A stretch of DNA of 64,000 bases, taken from the IMG/VR virus record IMGVR_UViG_3300028571_002266, positions 62,001-126,000 of that record; one strand, 5' to 3'. Both the position numbers and the translations under genes were made by a program. Shown here in pieces: positions 7,208-14,973 of the stretch. This stretch comes from a virus. The notes under the pieces are model-generated. The model was not told the origin of the DNA and did no database searches. It saw only the letters and a program-made list of their open reading frames with translations. The stretch's first letter is position 1; each line of letters opens with the position of its first letter.

Positions 7208-8599
7208 ATGAAAAGCATTTTGCAATTTCTCGAAAGTGATAAAAAAGGCCAAACTCTTAATATTGGAGTAATTGGCGATGCAATGATTGATGAATACTAT
7301 GATGTTAAAATTAAAAGAATAAGTCCTGAATGCCCAATTCCCATCATGCATAGCAAAGAACATGAACCAAAAATTCTTCCCGGCGGAGCCGCAAATGTCG
7401 TTCATCAATTCAAGAATTTTAATGCTAAAGTCAATCTTGGTTGCTTGTTAGATTATAAAGCGAAAAGTATATTTGAAGATGCAAGAATCAATACTGATTA
7501 TTCAGTAAATATTGCTCATGATATTTCTAGAAAGAGAAGATATTACAGCGAACATATTCAGGTTGCAAGAATTGATATAGAAAAAAATAATTATGGTTTT
7601 AATGATGATGATTTGTTCTTAAAAACCGAATCTTTGTTTGATAAATTTGTTTTGAATGATTTTCAGGCTGTTATATTTTCAGATTATGGCAAAGGAATAT
7701 TTAATTTTTTCAAAAATGAATATCTTAAAAAATTCCCAATCACAGTTGTTGATCCAAAAAATGGTGATTTGACTCGTTGGCGTGGATGTACTGTTCTGAA
7801 ACCAAATCAAGAAGAAGCATTGAAATTAAGTGGTAAAGATAATGTTCGTGATGCTGGTCTTTATTTATCAGAATTATTGGAATGTTCTGTTGTCATTACT
7901 CAGGCAGCACAAGGAATTAGTGTTTTTGAAAAAGGTGGAATAACTGAGATAAGACCAACAGTAAGTCCTGCTGTTGCCGAATCTGTAATTGGCGCTGGAG
8001 ATGCCTTTATAACATTCTTGACAATGGCAATGTGTAGGGGATTTTCTCTTCAAGAATCTGCTGATATTGCATTTAAGGCTGGAACATTATACGTTTTGAA
8101 TAAGCATAACAAACCTTTAGATAGATTTTCCATTATTCACTCTATTGATTCAATTGGTGCAAAGGTTATACCTTATGATGAAACTAATATGTTTTGCAAT
8201 AGAGATTATAAATTGGTTTTTACTAATGGCTGTTTTGATATCATGCATATGGGGCATATTGATTGCTTGAAATTTGCCAAATTACAAGGCGACAAACTTA
8301 TGGTTGGATTGAATTCAGACGAGAGTGTCTCAAGATTAAAGCCCGGAAGACCGATCATGTCGGTTAAGGATCGTGCCTCTGTTCTTGCAGCATGTGAATA
8401 TGTTGATTATATTGTTGTTTTTGATGATGACACACCATTAGAACTTATCAAAAAGATCAGTCCTGATGTTTTAGTAAAGGGTGCAGATTATAAGGAAGAA
8501 GATGTTGTTGGTTATGGAATTGTCCCAGAAATAAAAAGATGTCCTCTTGTGGAAGGCATCAGCACAACAAACATTATTGAAAAAATTAAAAAACTTTAG
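7208..8599 (+). CDS. hldE: HldE-type bifunctional heptose kinase / nucleotidyltransferase
   Basis: 463 residues with two domains. Residues about 15-310 form a PfkB/ribokinase-like kinase (GDAMIDEY, PGGAANV, GAGDAF with the catalytic Asp). Residues about 335-463 form the cytidylyltransferase-type domain (FTNGCFDIMHMGHIDCL with the HxGH motif; ISTTNII at the end). In bacteria HldE phosphorylates heptose-7-phosphate and adenylates heptose-1-phosphate to give ADP-heptose for LPS. Its N-terminus MKSILQFLESDKK matches the recurrent leader motif of this window. A GT9-like transferase is at 29484-30290. Confidence 0.9.
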   Translation: MKSILQFLESDKKGQTLNIGVIGDAMIDEYYDVKIKRISPECPIPIMHSKEHEPKILPGGAANVVHQFKNFNAKVNLGCLLDYKAKSIFEDARINTDYSVNIAHDISRKRRYYSEHIQVARIDIEKNNYGFNDDDLFLKTESLFDKFVLNDFQAVIFSDYGKGIFNFFKNEYLKKFPITVVDPKNGDLTRWRGCTVLKPNQEEALKLSGKDNVRDAGLYLSELLECSVVITQAAQGISVFEKGGITEIRPTVSPAVAESVIGAGDAFITFLTMAMCRGFSLQESADIAFKAGTLYVLNKHNKPLDRFSIIHSIDSIGAKVIPYDETNMFCNRDYKLVFTNGCFDIMHMGHIDCLKFAKLQGDKLMVGLNSDESVSRLKPGRPIMSVKDRASVLAACEYVDYIVVFDDDTPLELIKKISPDVLVKGADYKEEDVVGYGIVPEIKRCPLVEGISTTNIIEKIKKL

Positions 8600-9855
8600 C
8601 GTCTCCTTCTTCTTTTCAGATTATCTTCTGCTTGTTCAATTGTCAAAACACCAGAAAGAACTAGAAGCTGCTCACTCATGTTCAAGCCGGGATGGAATCT
8701 TCTTTCTAATTTGGAGCCTTGAGTAAGGCCTGTGCTAATTGACGTTGCGTCATCAGGATTGACATTTACAATACCTCCTGACAACATAGTATCAAATTTG
8801 GTGTCACCAGTTTGAGGCATCGTTGTTCTTGTATTTGCTTGATCCGCTCCTGCTTTTAATTCTTTCACAATCATGGCATTTTTTGCAATATAATTTGCAA
8901 CATCTTGTGGGCTTGCGGTTTTTGCATTAGGTAGTTTTTCTTCAGGAATGTTGTCTCTAAACATCTTCAAAATTGGTTGTTGATTTTTTGCAAGTGAACC
9001 TTTGACAGGTTTATTTTTTTCATCTCTTTCCATGGTTGCTGTTTGAGTGTTTTCATTGCCCAATAGTCTCAAAACATGTTGTGAAACTTGTTCTTCACTT
9101 AAATCAAATAGATTGCTTTTTGCATCGCCACCTTCTGATGGAACTGACCCTTTTTCTGCGGCAATAGCTAAATGTACTGCTTTCAATGACTTTAGGGCGC
9201 TTGGCAAACCACTTATTATTTTTGCGCTAATTTGTTGATCTGGATTAAAACAACAGAATTGTGACCATCTATGATGTCCATCAATGATATGATATTTGTC
9301 TCCGACTTTTGAAACTATTATAGCTCCAGCAGCATTAGGGTTTGTTCCCTTGAGCATATCTGGCGTGCTTCCGTATTGGTCTTTTATTCCGGCATCAACT
9401 GAATTTTCTAGAAAAACTTCTGCTTGGGTTGGAACAACTGATCTAATACTAACATTTGCACTTGTTACTGATAGCTTATCATTTTCGGAACCATCTTTAA
9501 TTGTGGCTTGAAATTTTGGATTTGATATATACTTGTTAAGCTGTGACCAAAAGTTTCCTAAGTCGGTGCCATCATTCATCATATTCTTGAGAATTTCTAA
9601 ATATTTTGGGTCAGCAGGTGCTTTTCCATAACCGCTGACAGAAGAACCGGCAGGTTGATTATTTGGTTGATTAATTGTTAGTGGGTTTGCATTAGCGGTA
9701 GAGGCTTTATTGGAAGTATTAGTGCCTGTAAAACTATATCCACTTGGAACAGAGCCGCTATTGTTTGGAATTTGGGTTATTGGCCCCTGCATAGATTGAT
9801 TGTTTATTTCCTCTTCTTCTTTCATTTGCTGATAAAACTCAAAAAATGTCTTCAT
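8596..9855 (-). CDS. Hypothetical protein with ParB/sulfiredoxin-like DGHHRW motif
   Basis: 419 residues. The N-terminus MKTFFEFYQQMKEEE matches the recurrent leader motif. A long Ser/Asn/Gln-rich linker follows. At about residues 180-200, GDKYHIIDGHHRW is the ParB/Srx-fold DGHHR motif, which in ParB-like proteins binds CTP or, in some phage relatives, confers nuclease or ATPase activity. The C-terminus is KRRRRR. The 3' end overlaps hldE's end by 4 nt, convergent. Confidence 0.65.
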   Translation of the reverse strand: MKTFFEFYQQMKEEEEINNQSMQGPITQIPNNSGSVPSGYSFTGTNTSNKASTANANPLTINQPNNQPAGSSVSGYGKAPADPKYLEILKNMMNDGTDLGNFWSQLNKYISNPKFQATIKDGSENDKLSVTSANVSIRSVVPTQAEVFLENSVDAGIKDQYGSTPDMLKGTNPNAAGAIIVSKVGDKYHIIDGHHRWSQFCCFNPDQQISAKIISGLPSALKSLKAVHLAIAAEKGSVPSEGGDAKSNLFDLSEEQVSQHVLRLLGNENTQTATMERDEKNKPVKGSLAKNQQPILKMFRDNIPEEKLPNAKTASPQDVANYIAKNAMIVKELKAGADQANTRTTMPQTGDTKFDTMLSGGIVNVNPDDATSISTGLTQGSKLERRFHPGLNMSEQLLVLSGVLTIEQAEDNLKRRRRR

Positions 9856-9867
9856 ATTATTTTCCTT

Positions 9868-10098
9868 TTATTTGCAAAAACAGTCTGTTTTTCCACATGA
9901 TTCGCAGCAAGTGCAAAGATCGCAGCAAGAACCTTTTAATTCACAGCAACCTTCAACAGCACAACAGGAACAACCACATTGGCAAATGCATTTTTCGCAC
10001 AAGCATTTTGTAGATGATTTTACAAAACCAGCGCAAATAAAACCTGTAATTATAATTACAGCAATTGCTCCAAGTAACGAATCAATCCAATTAGACAT
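9868..10098 (-). CDS. Small membrane protein with very Cys-rich tail
   Basis: 76 residues. Residues about 8-27 (LLGAIAVIIITGFICAGFV) form one transmembrane helix; the remaining 45 residues hold about 19 Cys, many as CC, CxC or CxxC pairs. This looks like a membrane-anchored metal-binding or disulfide-rich knot. No family recognised. It is upstream of, and in line with, the ParB-like gene. Confidence 0.7.
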   Translation of the reverse strand: MSNWIDSLLGAIAVIIITGFICAGFVKSSTKCLCEKCICQCGCSCCAVEGCCELKGSCCDLCTCCESCGKTDCFCK

Positions 10099-10150
10099 GT
10101 TTGCTCCTTTAATATATAATTATTTAGGCTATTACAGTTATAATTACATT

Positions 10151-10319
10151 ATGAGTAAGAAAAAAATTAACAAAAAATATGTTAAGTTGTCTTATGGAAA
10201 ATGCCCTTCTTGACTGCCACAAAATAATCGAAGGAAACAAGAAGGAAGGACCGGGTTATGTGAAAGAAAATGTAGTTGTTTGCTGCGCTCTTTGTCACAG
10301 AAAATACATGCAAATATAA
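10151..10319 (+). pseudogene. Zinc-ribbon-like small ORF needing a +1 frameshift
   Basis: From ATG 10151 the frame reads MSKKKINKKYVKLSYGKCPS and meets TGA at 10211. Shifting +1 at TCT-TGA-C continues as DCHKIIEGNKKEGPGYVK then VVVCCALCHRKYMQI to TAA at 10319, giving two Cys pairs as in a zinc ribbon. The TGA-C context resembles the prfB recoding site, but a simple indel is equally possible; a further out-of-frame coding-like stretch (10322-10402, ending LHYWLDGVEHWD) argues for decay. The rest of the gap 10099-10412 shows nothing else. Confidence 0.4.
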
Positions 10320-10412
10320 TTAAAATCGATAGATATTACACAACAACTTTAGGAAAACAGATTTTGCACTATTGGCTCGATGGAGTTGAACATTGGGATT
10401 GATATATAGATC

Positions 10413-10601
10413 ATGCTTACTTTTCAACAATTTCTAGAATCTAGAAAAAGTGCCACAGGAACTTTTGGAATGGGTACTGGACAGAGTCCAGCAAAAATCA
10501 TGGCCAGAGGAGCAGTTAGTCCTGCAAGTCCTACTCGTCCAAAATATCATGGATTAAGTGTTGCAAAATCTTATCCTGTTGCTAAAATTGGTAAGGTTTG
10601 A
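10413..10601 (+). CDS. Small protein with capsid-targeting-like N-terminus
   Basis: 62 residues beginning MLTFQQFLESRKSATGTFG, one of the closest matches in the window to the T4 leader MKTYQEFIAEA. The rest is Ser/Gly/Pro/Lys-rich with no predicted core, as expected for a small packaged head protein. Family not recognised. Confidence 0.65.
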   Translation: MLTFQQFLESRKSATGTFGMGTGQSPAKIMARGAVSPASPTRPKYHGLSVAKSYPVAKIGKV

Positions 10602-10631
10602 TCGGTAATGGCTAAAGATAGAGGGTTTTTT

Positions 10632-11042
10632 ATGCGTACATTTCATGAGTTTTGCGAGATTAAGAAAAATATTTTGAATGAATCTGATCTGGATCATTAT
10701 GCACAAATTAGTGATGAAGCATTAGATAATGCTTACCATTATGGGCGTTCAAAGCCGGGCACTTTTGGCTACGAAGCCAACAAGGGAAGTGCTAAGTTTG
10801 CTTTAGATCTAATGAAAACAGGCGAGACAGATATAGAAATGATTGCAGATGCTATCCACAAAGGCTGGGCAAGTGTCGCAACTACATACGATGATCCAAT
10901 TTACGCTGTCAAGCCTGAGAAAAAAGCCAATAGATTAAATTTGGCTGATACACATTATAGTCAGCTTTCTGAAGAAGAAAAAGAAAAGGATAGAGTTGTC
11001 GCAAGAGCGTTGTTACAGGCCTATCAAGCAGAAAATGAATGA
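10632..11042 (+). CDS. Hypothetical protein with capsid-targeting-like N-terminus
   Basis: 136 residues. I choose ATG 10632 (ribosome site AGAGGG, 6 nt spacing; MRTFHEFCEIKK leader) over the ATG at 10608, which has no ribosome site. The centre (LMKTGETDIEMIADAIHKGWASVA) looks like a helical domain seen in many tailed-phage accessory proteins. Function unknown. Confidence 0.7.
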   Translation: MRTFHEFCEIKKNILNESDLDHYAQISDEALDNAYHYGRSKPGTFGYEANKGSAKFALDLMKTGETDIEMIADAIHKGWASVATTYDDPIYAVKPEKKANRLNLADTHYSQLSEEEKEKDRVVARALLQAYQAENE

Positions 11043-11073
11043 TGGAATTAATATACAGGCACTATGTTAAGGC

Positions 11074-11667
11074 ATGGCTGTATCAAGTATTGGAAACGGA
11101 CTTACTGTTGTAATTGAATGTGATTTTTTACCACATCATGAGTGGATGTCCTTTCTGGCATATTGGTCACTTAAAAATAACTTGCCAGAAGCAAAAGTGA
11201 TAGTTACATGTGTCAGAAGGGACATGAATATTGATATATTAAATTGGCCAAGGAAGTGTAACGTCCCAATTCTCTTCCACAAGCCAATGGATCAAGATAA
11301 TCTTAGTCATTTTGTTGCAACTCATCCAAAAATAAAGGTAACACAAGATTTTGTCTTTATAAAACCTACAATTGTTTTTCTTCGTGATTTTGAAGAATCT
11401 TCTACAAATCCTGATGTTTTTGAAAGAGGAAAAAATATTTCTGAAATACAAGGAATTGTCTCAAAAATAAATTCTGAAAATCCTACCATTTGCTGTGATT
11501 ATTCTGAAGGATGGGGTAAGTTTGTGACTTCAGATTGGATAAATAAAAAAAGCATACCCTTCTCGTCAGTTAATTTTGTCGATGCAGATATGAGCTTAAA
11601 CGAGAATAGGCTTGCTAGGCTTTGGAAGTCAGCTACGAAAATATACCCAAGTGTATCAAGGGGATAA
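11074..11667 (+). CDS. Hypothetical protein, possibly glycosyltransferase-related
   Basis: 197 residues. The N-terminal half alternates strands and helices (LTVVIECDFLPHHEWMSF, AKVIVTCVRR, VFIKPTIVFLRDF) like a GT-A-type Rossmann fold but without a clear DxD. No firm family. It sits in a small operon with 11669-12284. Confidence 0.55.
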   Translation: MAVSSIGNGLTVVIECDFLPHHEWMSFLAYWSLKNNLPEAKVIVTCVRRDMNIDILNWPRKCNVPILFHKPMDQDNLSHFVATHPKIKVTQDFVFIKPTIVFLRDFEESSTNPDVFERGKNISEIQGIVSKINSENPTICCDYSEGWGKFVTSDWINKKSIPFSSVNFVDADMSLNENRLARLWKSATKIYPSVSRG

Positions 11668-11668
11668 A

Positions 11669-11947
11669 ATGAGACATTTCAATTACGACGACAATGATGA
11701 ATTTCACGAAGACATTGATAAGTTTTTCGATAATGAAGATTCAGGCGGCTATGACGATCTCATTAAAGAAGAATTTGCTCTTCAAGAAGCAAGACTTGAT
11801 GTTCAACATCGTGAAATCAACTATAAGATGATGAGAACAGCAATCAGGTTTTGTGAAAAAACTTTTCTTTGGTCTTTTTATTCAATACCTACTCGTTTGA
11901 AGATGATCTCTGAAACTTATAAAAGACTTCGCAAATTAGAGGAATGA
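11669..11947 (+). CDS. Hypothetical acidic helical protein
   Basis: 92 residues from ATG 11669, with ribosome site AAGGGG just before the preceding stop. The first half is very acidic (DDNDEFHEDIDKFFDNED); the second is basic/amphipathic. Family not recognised. Confidence 0.65.
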   Translation: MRHFNYDDNDEFHEDIDKFFDNEDSGGYDDLIKEEFALQEARLDVQHREINYKMMRTAIRFCEKTFLWSFYSIPTRLKMISETYKRLRKLEE

Positions 11948-11948
11948 A

Positions 11949-12284
11949 ATGCCAACTTATCAGTTTTCCTGTAAACAATGCAATACCGTTTATGAGGAAC
12001 TTTGTTCACATGATCCTAAGGGCAAATATAAAGGCGTTATTTGCCCAAAATGTAAAAGTAAATCAAAAACAAAATTGATGTCAGCTTGTAGTTATCAATT
12101 TTCAAACCCAGAAGGTACTGATCGCTGGAATAACGAATCCAGCGGTCATGATTATAGATTCAATCATAATTTGCCCAAGGTTCTGTCAGAAAGACAACGT
12201 GCCGAAGAAGCTGGTAAAAATCCAAATCCCTATAATAATATCAATGATATTGCTAATAATGACGCTTGGGGCGATGTTAAGTAA
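11949..12284 (+). CDS. FmdB-family zinc ribbon protein
   Basis: 111 residues. MPTYQFSCKQCNTVYEEL with CPKC about 25 residues later is the FmdB/CxxC-CxxC regulatory zinc ribbon. Such proteins are common in bacteria and large phages; a role in transcription control is suspected but not proven. The remaining 60 residues are polar with an Asn-rich end. Starts 1 nt after the previous stop. Confidence 0.85.
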   Translation: MPTYQFSCKQCNTVYEELCSHDPKGKYKGVICPKCKSKSKTKLMSACSYQFSNPEGTDRWNNESSGHDYRFNHNLPKVLSERQRAEEAGKNPNPYNNINDIANNDAWGDVK

Positions 12285-12288
12285 TTAT

Positions 12289-13377
12289 TTATTTTCTTTT
12301 CAGCAAGCGACTTTCCTGATAAAACCATTCTTTGAAATTTAACTTTTGTTCTGCCATTTTGCCTAAATTTCTCTGACCGACTAACGATCTTATTGATTTA
12401 GCATATCCTTCAGGATCTCTATTGTAACTGGGATTTGAGAATGGTAAATTTTCTTTTCTTGGCTCATTACTCATTGGAACGCCTTGAGTAGGATGATATC
12501 GTACTTGTTTAACTAAAGAAGCAGCACCACTCATTACGTCTTTTATTGGAACAGTTCCTAAATCAGGTGTTGAAACATATACTTCTAACGATCTTTTTGT
12601 TTCTAAAAGTTTTCTTCTCTCTGCTTGCAGATTGTCTATGCTCTGATTGATTTTTTCGTCAATGTTTAGACCTCTTGGGTCTTTTTTTCCTAATTGTTTC
12701 TCAAGATCAAGTACCCACTTGTCCAATTCACTAATTCTATCAAATTTGGTTCTGTCTAAACTTATAATTTGATCATATTCATTTTGTAAATTTTTTATAC
12801 TTGATCTGATGTGTTCTTCGCTGTCGTATTTGAATTCTTTATTTTTTAATTTCTCTTCTTGAGAAGATATCCATTTTAGTAATTCTTGTGTTCTTATATA
12901 TTTTTCTTCATCCAAACCTGATTTAATCTTATGATTATCTAAGCTTATAAGCTTTTCATTTATCAATGCGTTTAAGCAAGGAATTAGTTCTTTTTTCAAC
13001 ATGTTGCCAGAAGCAGATTTTTCGTCCCAAAAACTTACAATAATTTTATTTATACTTCTATTACCATAGCCAATTCTTCCCATCACCATATGATCATATA
13101 TGTCTTTATTGTTTCGATAGCTTGCTGCTAAATCTTTTTTTCTATCTTTTACAGAAGCTAATCCTTTTTTTCTTAAATCTTTTTCAAGCTCATCTTCAGA
13201 TAGTTCTCCATATATCTTTTTAAGTTCGTTAAGAATAAATTCATTATCTTTAATAATATGGACGTGAGTGTCGGAGGATATTTTACTGTAAAATAACCTA
13301 TTCTTAAACCATATAAAAGTAATCATGTTGTCATAATCATTATGGTAATCATACATTTCATCAGGACTTTTGTACAT
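12289..13377 (-). CDS. Hypothetical coiled-coil protein, paralogue of the next gene
   Basis: 362 residues. Residues about 180-270 are heptad-rich coiled coil (KWISSQEEKLKNKE, LDKWVLDLEKQLGKK). The segment KIIVSFWDEKSASGNMLKKE followed by LIPCLNALIN is shared with 13464-14858 (IVSFWNSNSDEQQ, LIPCLNDMVN), so the two are diverged paralogues. Unusually, the recurrent leader motif is at the extreme C-terminus here (LNFKEWFYQESRLLKRK). Function unknown. Confidence 0.7.
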   Translation of the reverse strand: MYKSPDEMYDYHNDYDNMITFIWFKNRLFYSKISSDTHVHIIKDNEFILNELKKIYGELSEDELEKDLRKKGLASVKDRKKDLAASYRNNKDIYDHMVMGRIGYGNRSINKIIVSFWDEKSASGNMLKKELIPCLNALINEKLISLDNHKIKSGLDEEKYIRTQELLKWISSQEEKLKNKEFKYDSEEHIRSSIKNLQNEYDQIISLDRTKFDRISELDKWVLDLEKQLGKKDPRGLNIDEKINQSIDNLQAERRKLLETKRSLEVYVSTPDLGTVPIKDVMSGAASLVKQVRYHPTQGVPMSNEPRKENLPFSNPSYNRDPEGYAKSIRSLVGQRNLGKMAEQKLNFKEWFYQESRLLKRK

Positions 13378-13463
13378 AATTTTTTCCTTAAATTTCTCTT
13401 ATACGATCTGGCGTTATAGCATAAATAACGGGTCCCAAATTTCTTCCTAATTTATCTTTTCTT

Positions 13464-14858
13464 TCACATTAATGCTATCTTTTCTGGAGTAGTAATATGA
13501 CCCTGAGCTCCTAGCAGATCGTTTGTGATAATTATTTGTTTTCCGTTAAAAATGCCGCCGGATAATGTCCCATTCCTTTTCATTTCATAGAATGCTTTGA
13601 ATTTTTCTTGAGAATAATTTCCGTAAAATGTGGCTAATGGCCTATTTTTAAGTTCTTTTGCGAGTTGTTCTTTATCACATTTTTTTGCAAAATCAGAATT
13701 TTCAATTACTTTTTCAACAGATAAGCCATCAGGAACAATTCTGCCAACAATATCTTCATTGCCCCCTCTTGATAGCGCATACCAAGCTTGCTGCGCTCTT
13801 TTTGCAGCACCATATGAAATTTTGTCAAGATAGGTGATGTAGTCGGAATGACTCATATTATATCTGGGTGCTATTCCTAAACCATCAGTAGTTTTTTCAC
13901 CGTTTATTTCCTTGTCGCCATTAAAGTAAAAAAATGATTTGTGAGAATTTGCCATCTTGCCATCAGATATTGCTGATGGATTAAGTAGTTGTTTTTTGAA
14001 CAACTCTACAATAATTTTTTTCATATATGAGCTTATTTCCCAATCTTCCATTTTTTCAAAATTTACTTTTTCCGTTTGAATATTATTGTCAGATGCAGGA
14101 ATTGCACTAGGTGCGTAGCCAAGTTTTTTACCTAGTTCTTCTTTTTCAGATGGCGTCATAACTTTTCCATTTGGCCATCTACCTTGATGAAAAGCAAGCA
14201 TTTCTGCCGTTTTATCTTTTTCATCTTCTTTGTTATAAGTCATTGATCCGCCACCAATGTAATAAGTGATCGGACGCAATGGTTCATTTGGTATTGCAAC
14301 AAATATATTTTCAATTTTACTAAAAAATACCTTGCCACCTTGATTAACCATATCGTTCAGGCAAGGTATAAGAAGAGTATCATATAGTTTTTTGCCCGTA
14401 TTTCTCAATCCTTTTTTATGTAAATAGCCACTTTCTTTTTGCTGTTCATCAGAATTACTATTCCAAAAAGAAACAATTGTTGCATATTCTTTATTGTCTG
14501 CTCCTAATTTTGAAAGAGCTTTTAATATTGGTTCATTTTTTTGATAAGGATTATCTTTTATATGCTTTTTATAATTTTCTAAAGGAAGATAAGAATATCT
14601 TCCAATTAAGCAAAATTGCATCAAATCATCATTAAAGTCAGCCCACAAATCATCGCCATATTCTTTTTTTAATGATTCGTAATTGTAAGCCATGATATCT
14701 TGGTGCGTTCCTCCTTCATAGTATTTATTTCCTATGGTGTAAACAAATCCTTTTTTTCTCATTCCTTCTATATCAAAAGACAATGCTTCGAGTGTGTGAG
14801 GGCTTATATTGCTGCTTTCCTCACTTAACAACCATTTTCTAAAACTTAAATTAATCAT
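13464..14858 (-). CDS. Hypothetical protein with capsid-targeting-like N-terminus
   Basis: 464 residues beginning MINLSFRKWLLSEES; LLSE-E fits the (L/I)xE protease site. The central region shares IVSFW and LIPCLN blocks with the neighbouring 12289-13377 protein. No enzyme motif is recognised. Both genes are transcribed away from the PrkA operon; a virion-internal protein is my best guess. Confidence 0.7.
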   Translation of the reverse strand: MINLSFRKWLLSEESSNISPHTLEALSFDIEGMRKKGFVYTIGNKYYEGGTHQDIMAYNYESLKKEYGDDLWADFNDDLMQFCLIGRYSYLPLENYKKHIKDNPYQKNEPILKALSKLGADNKEYATIVSFWNSNSDEQQKESGYLHKKGLRNTGKKLYDTLLIPCLNDMVNQGGKVFFSKIENIFVAIPNEPLRPITYYIGGGSMTYNKEDEKDKTAEMLAFHQGRWPNGKVMTPSEKEELGKKLGYAPSAIPASDNNIQTEKVNFEKMEDWEISSYMKKIIVELFKKQLLNPSAISDGKMANSHKSFFYFNGDKEINGEKTTDGLGIAPRYNMSHSDYITYLDKISYGAAKRAQQAWYALSRGGNEDIVGRIVPDGLSVEKVIENSDFAKKCDKEQLAKELKNRPLATFYGNYSQEKFKAFYEMKRNGTLSGGIFNGKQIIITNDLLGAQGHITTPEKIALM

Positions 14859-14896
14859 GAATTTATGTATAGGTTTTCAAAAAAATATTCTCAGAT

Positions 14897-14925
14897 TTGT
14901 TCTTGATTTGTTGTTATCTTATAAT
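14897..14925 (+). promoter_or_regulatory. Sigma70-like promoter for the PrkA operon
   Basis: TTGTTC, 17 nt, TATAAT, about 50 nt upstream of the ATG at 14974. Confidence 0.65.
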
Positions 14926-14973
14926 TAATCTGGGAAGCCGTGGAAACCCAAAAAGCCGACAATCGGAGTAATC

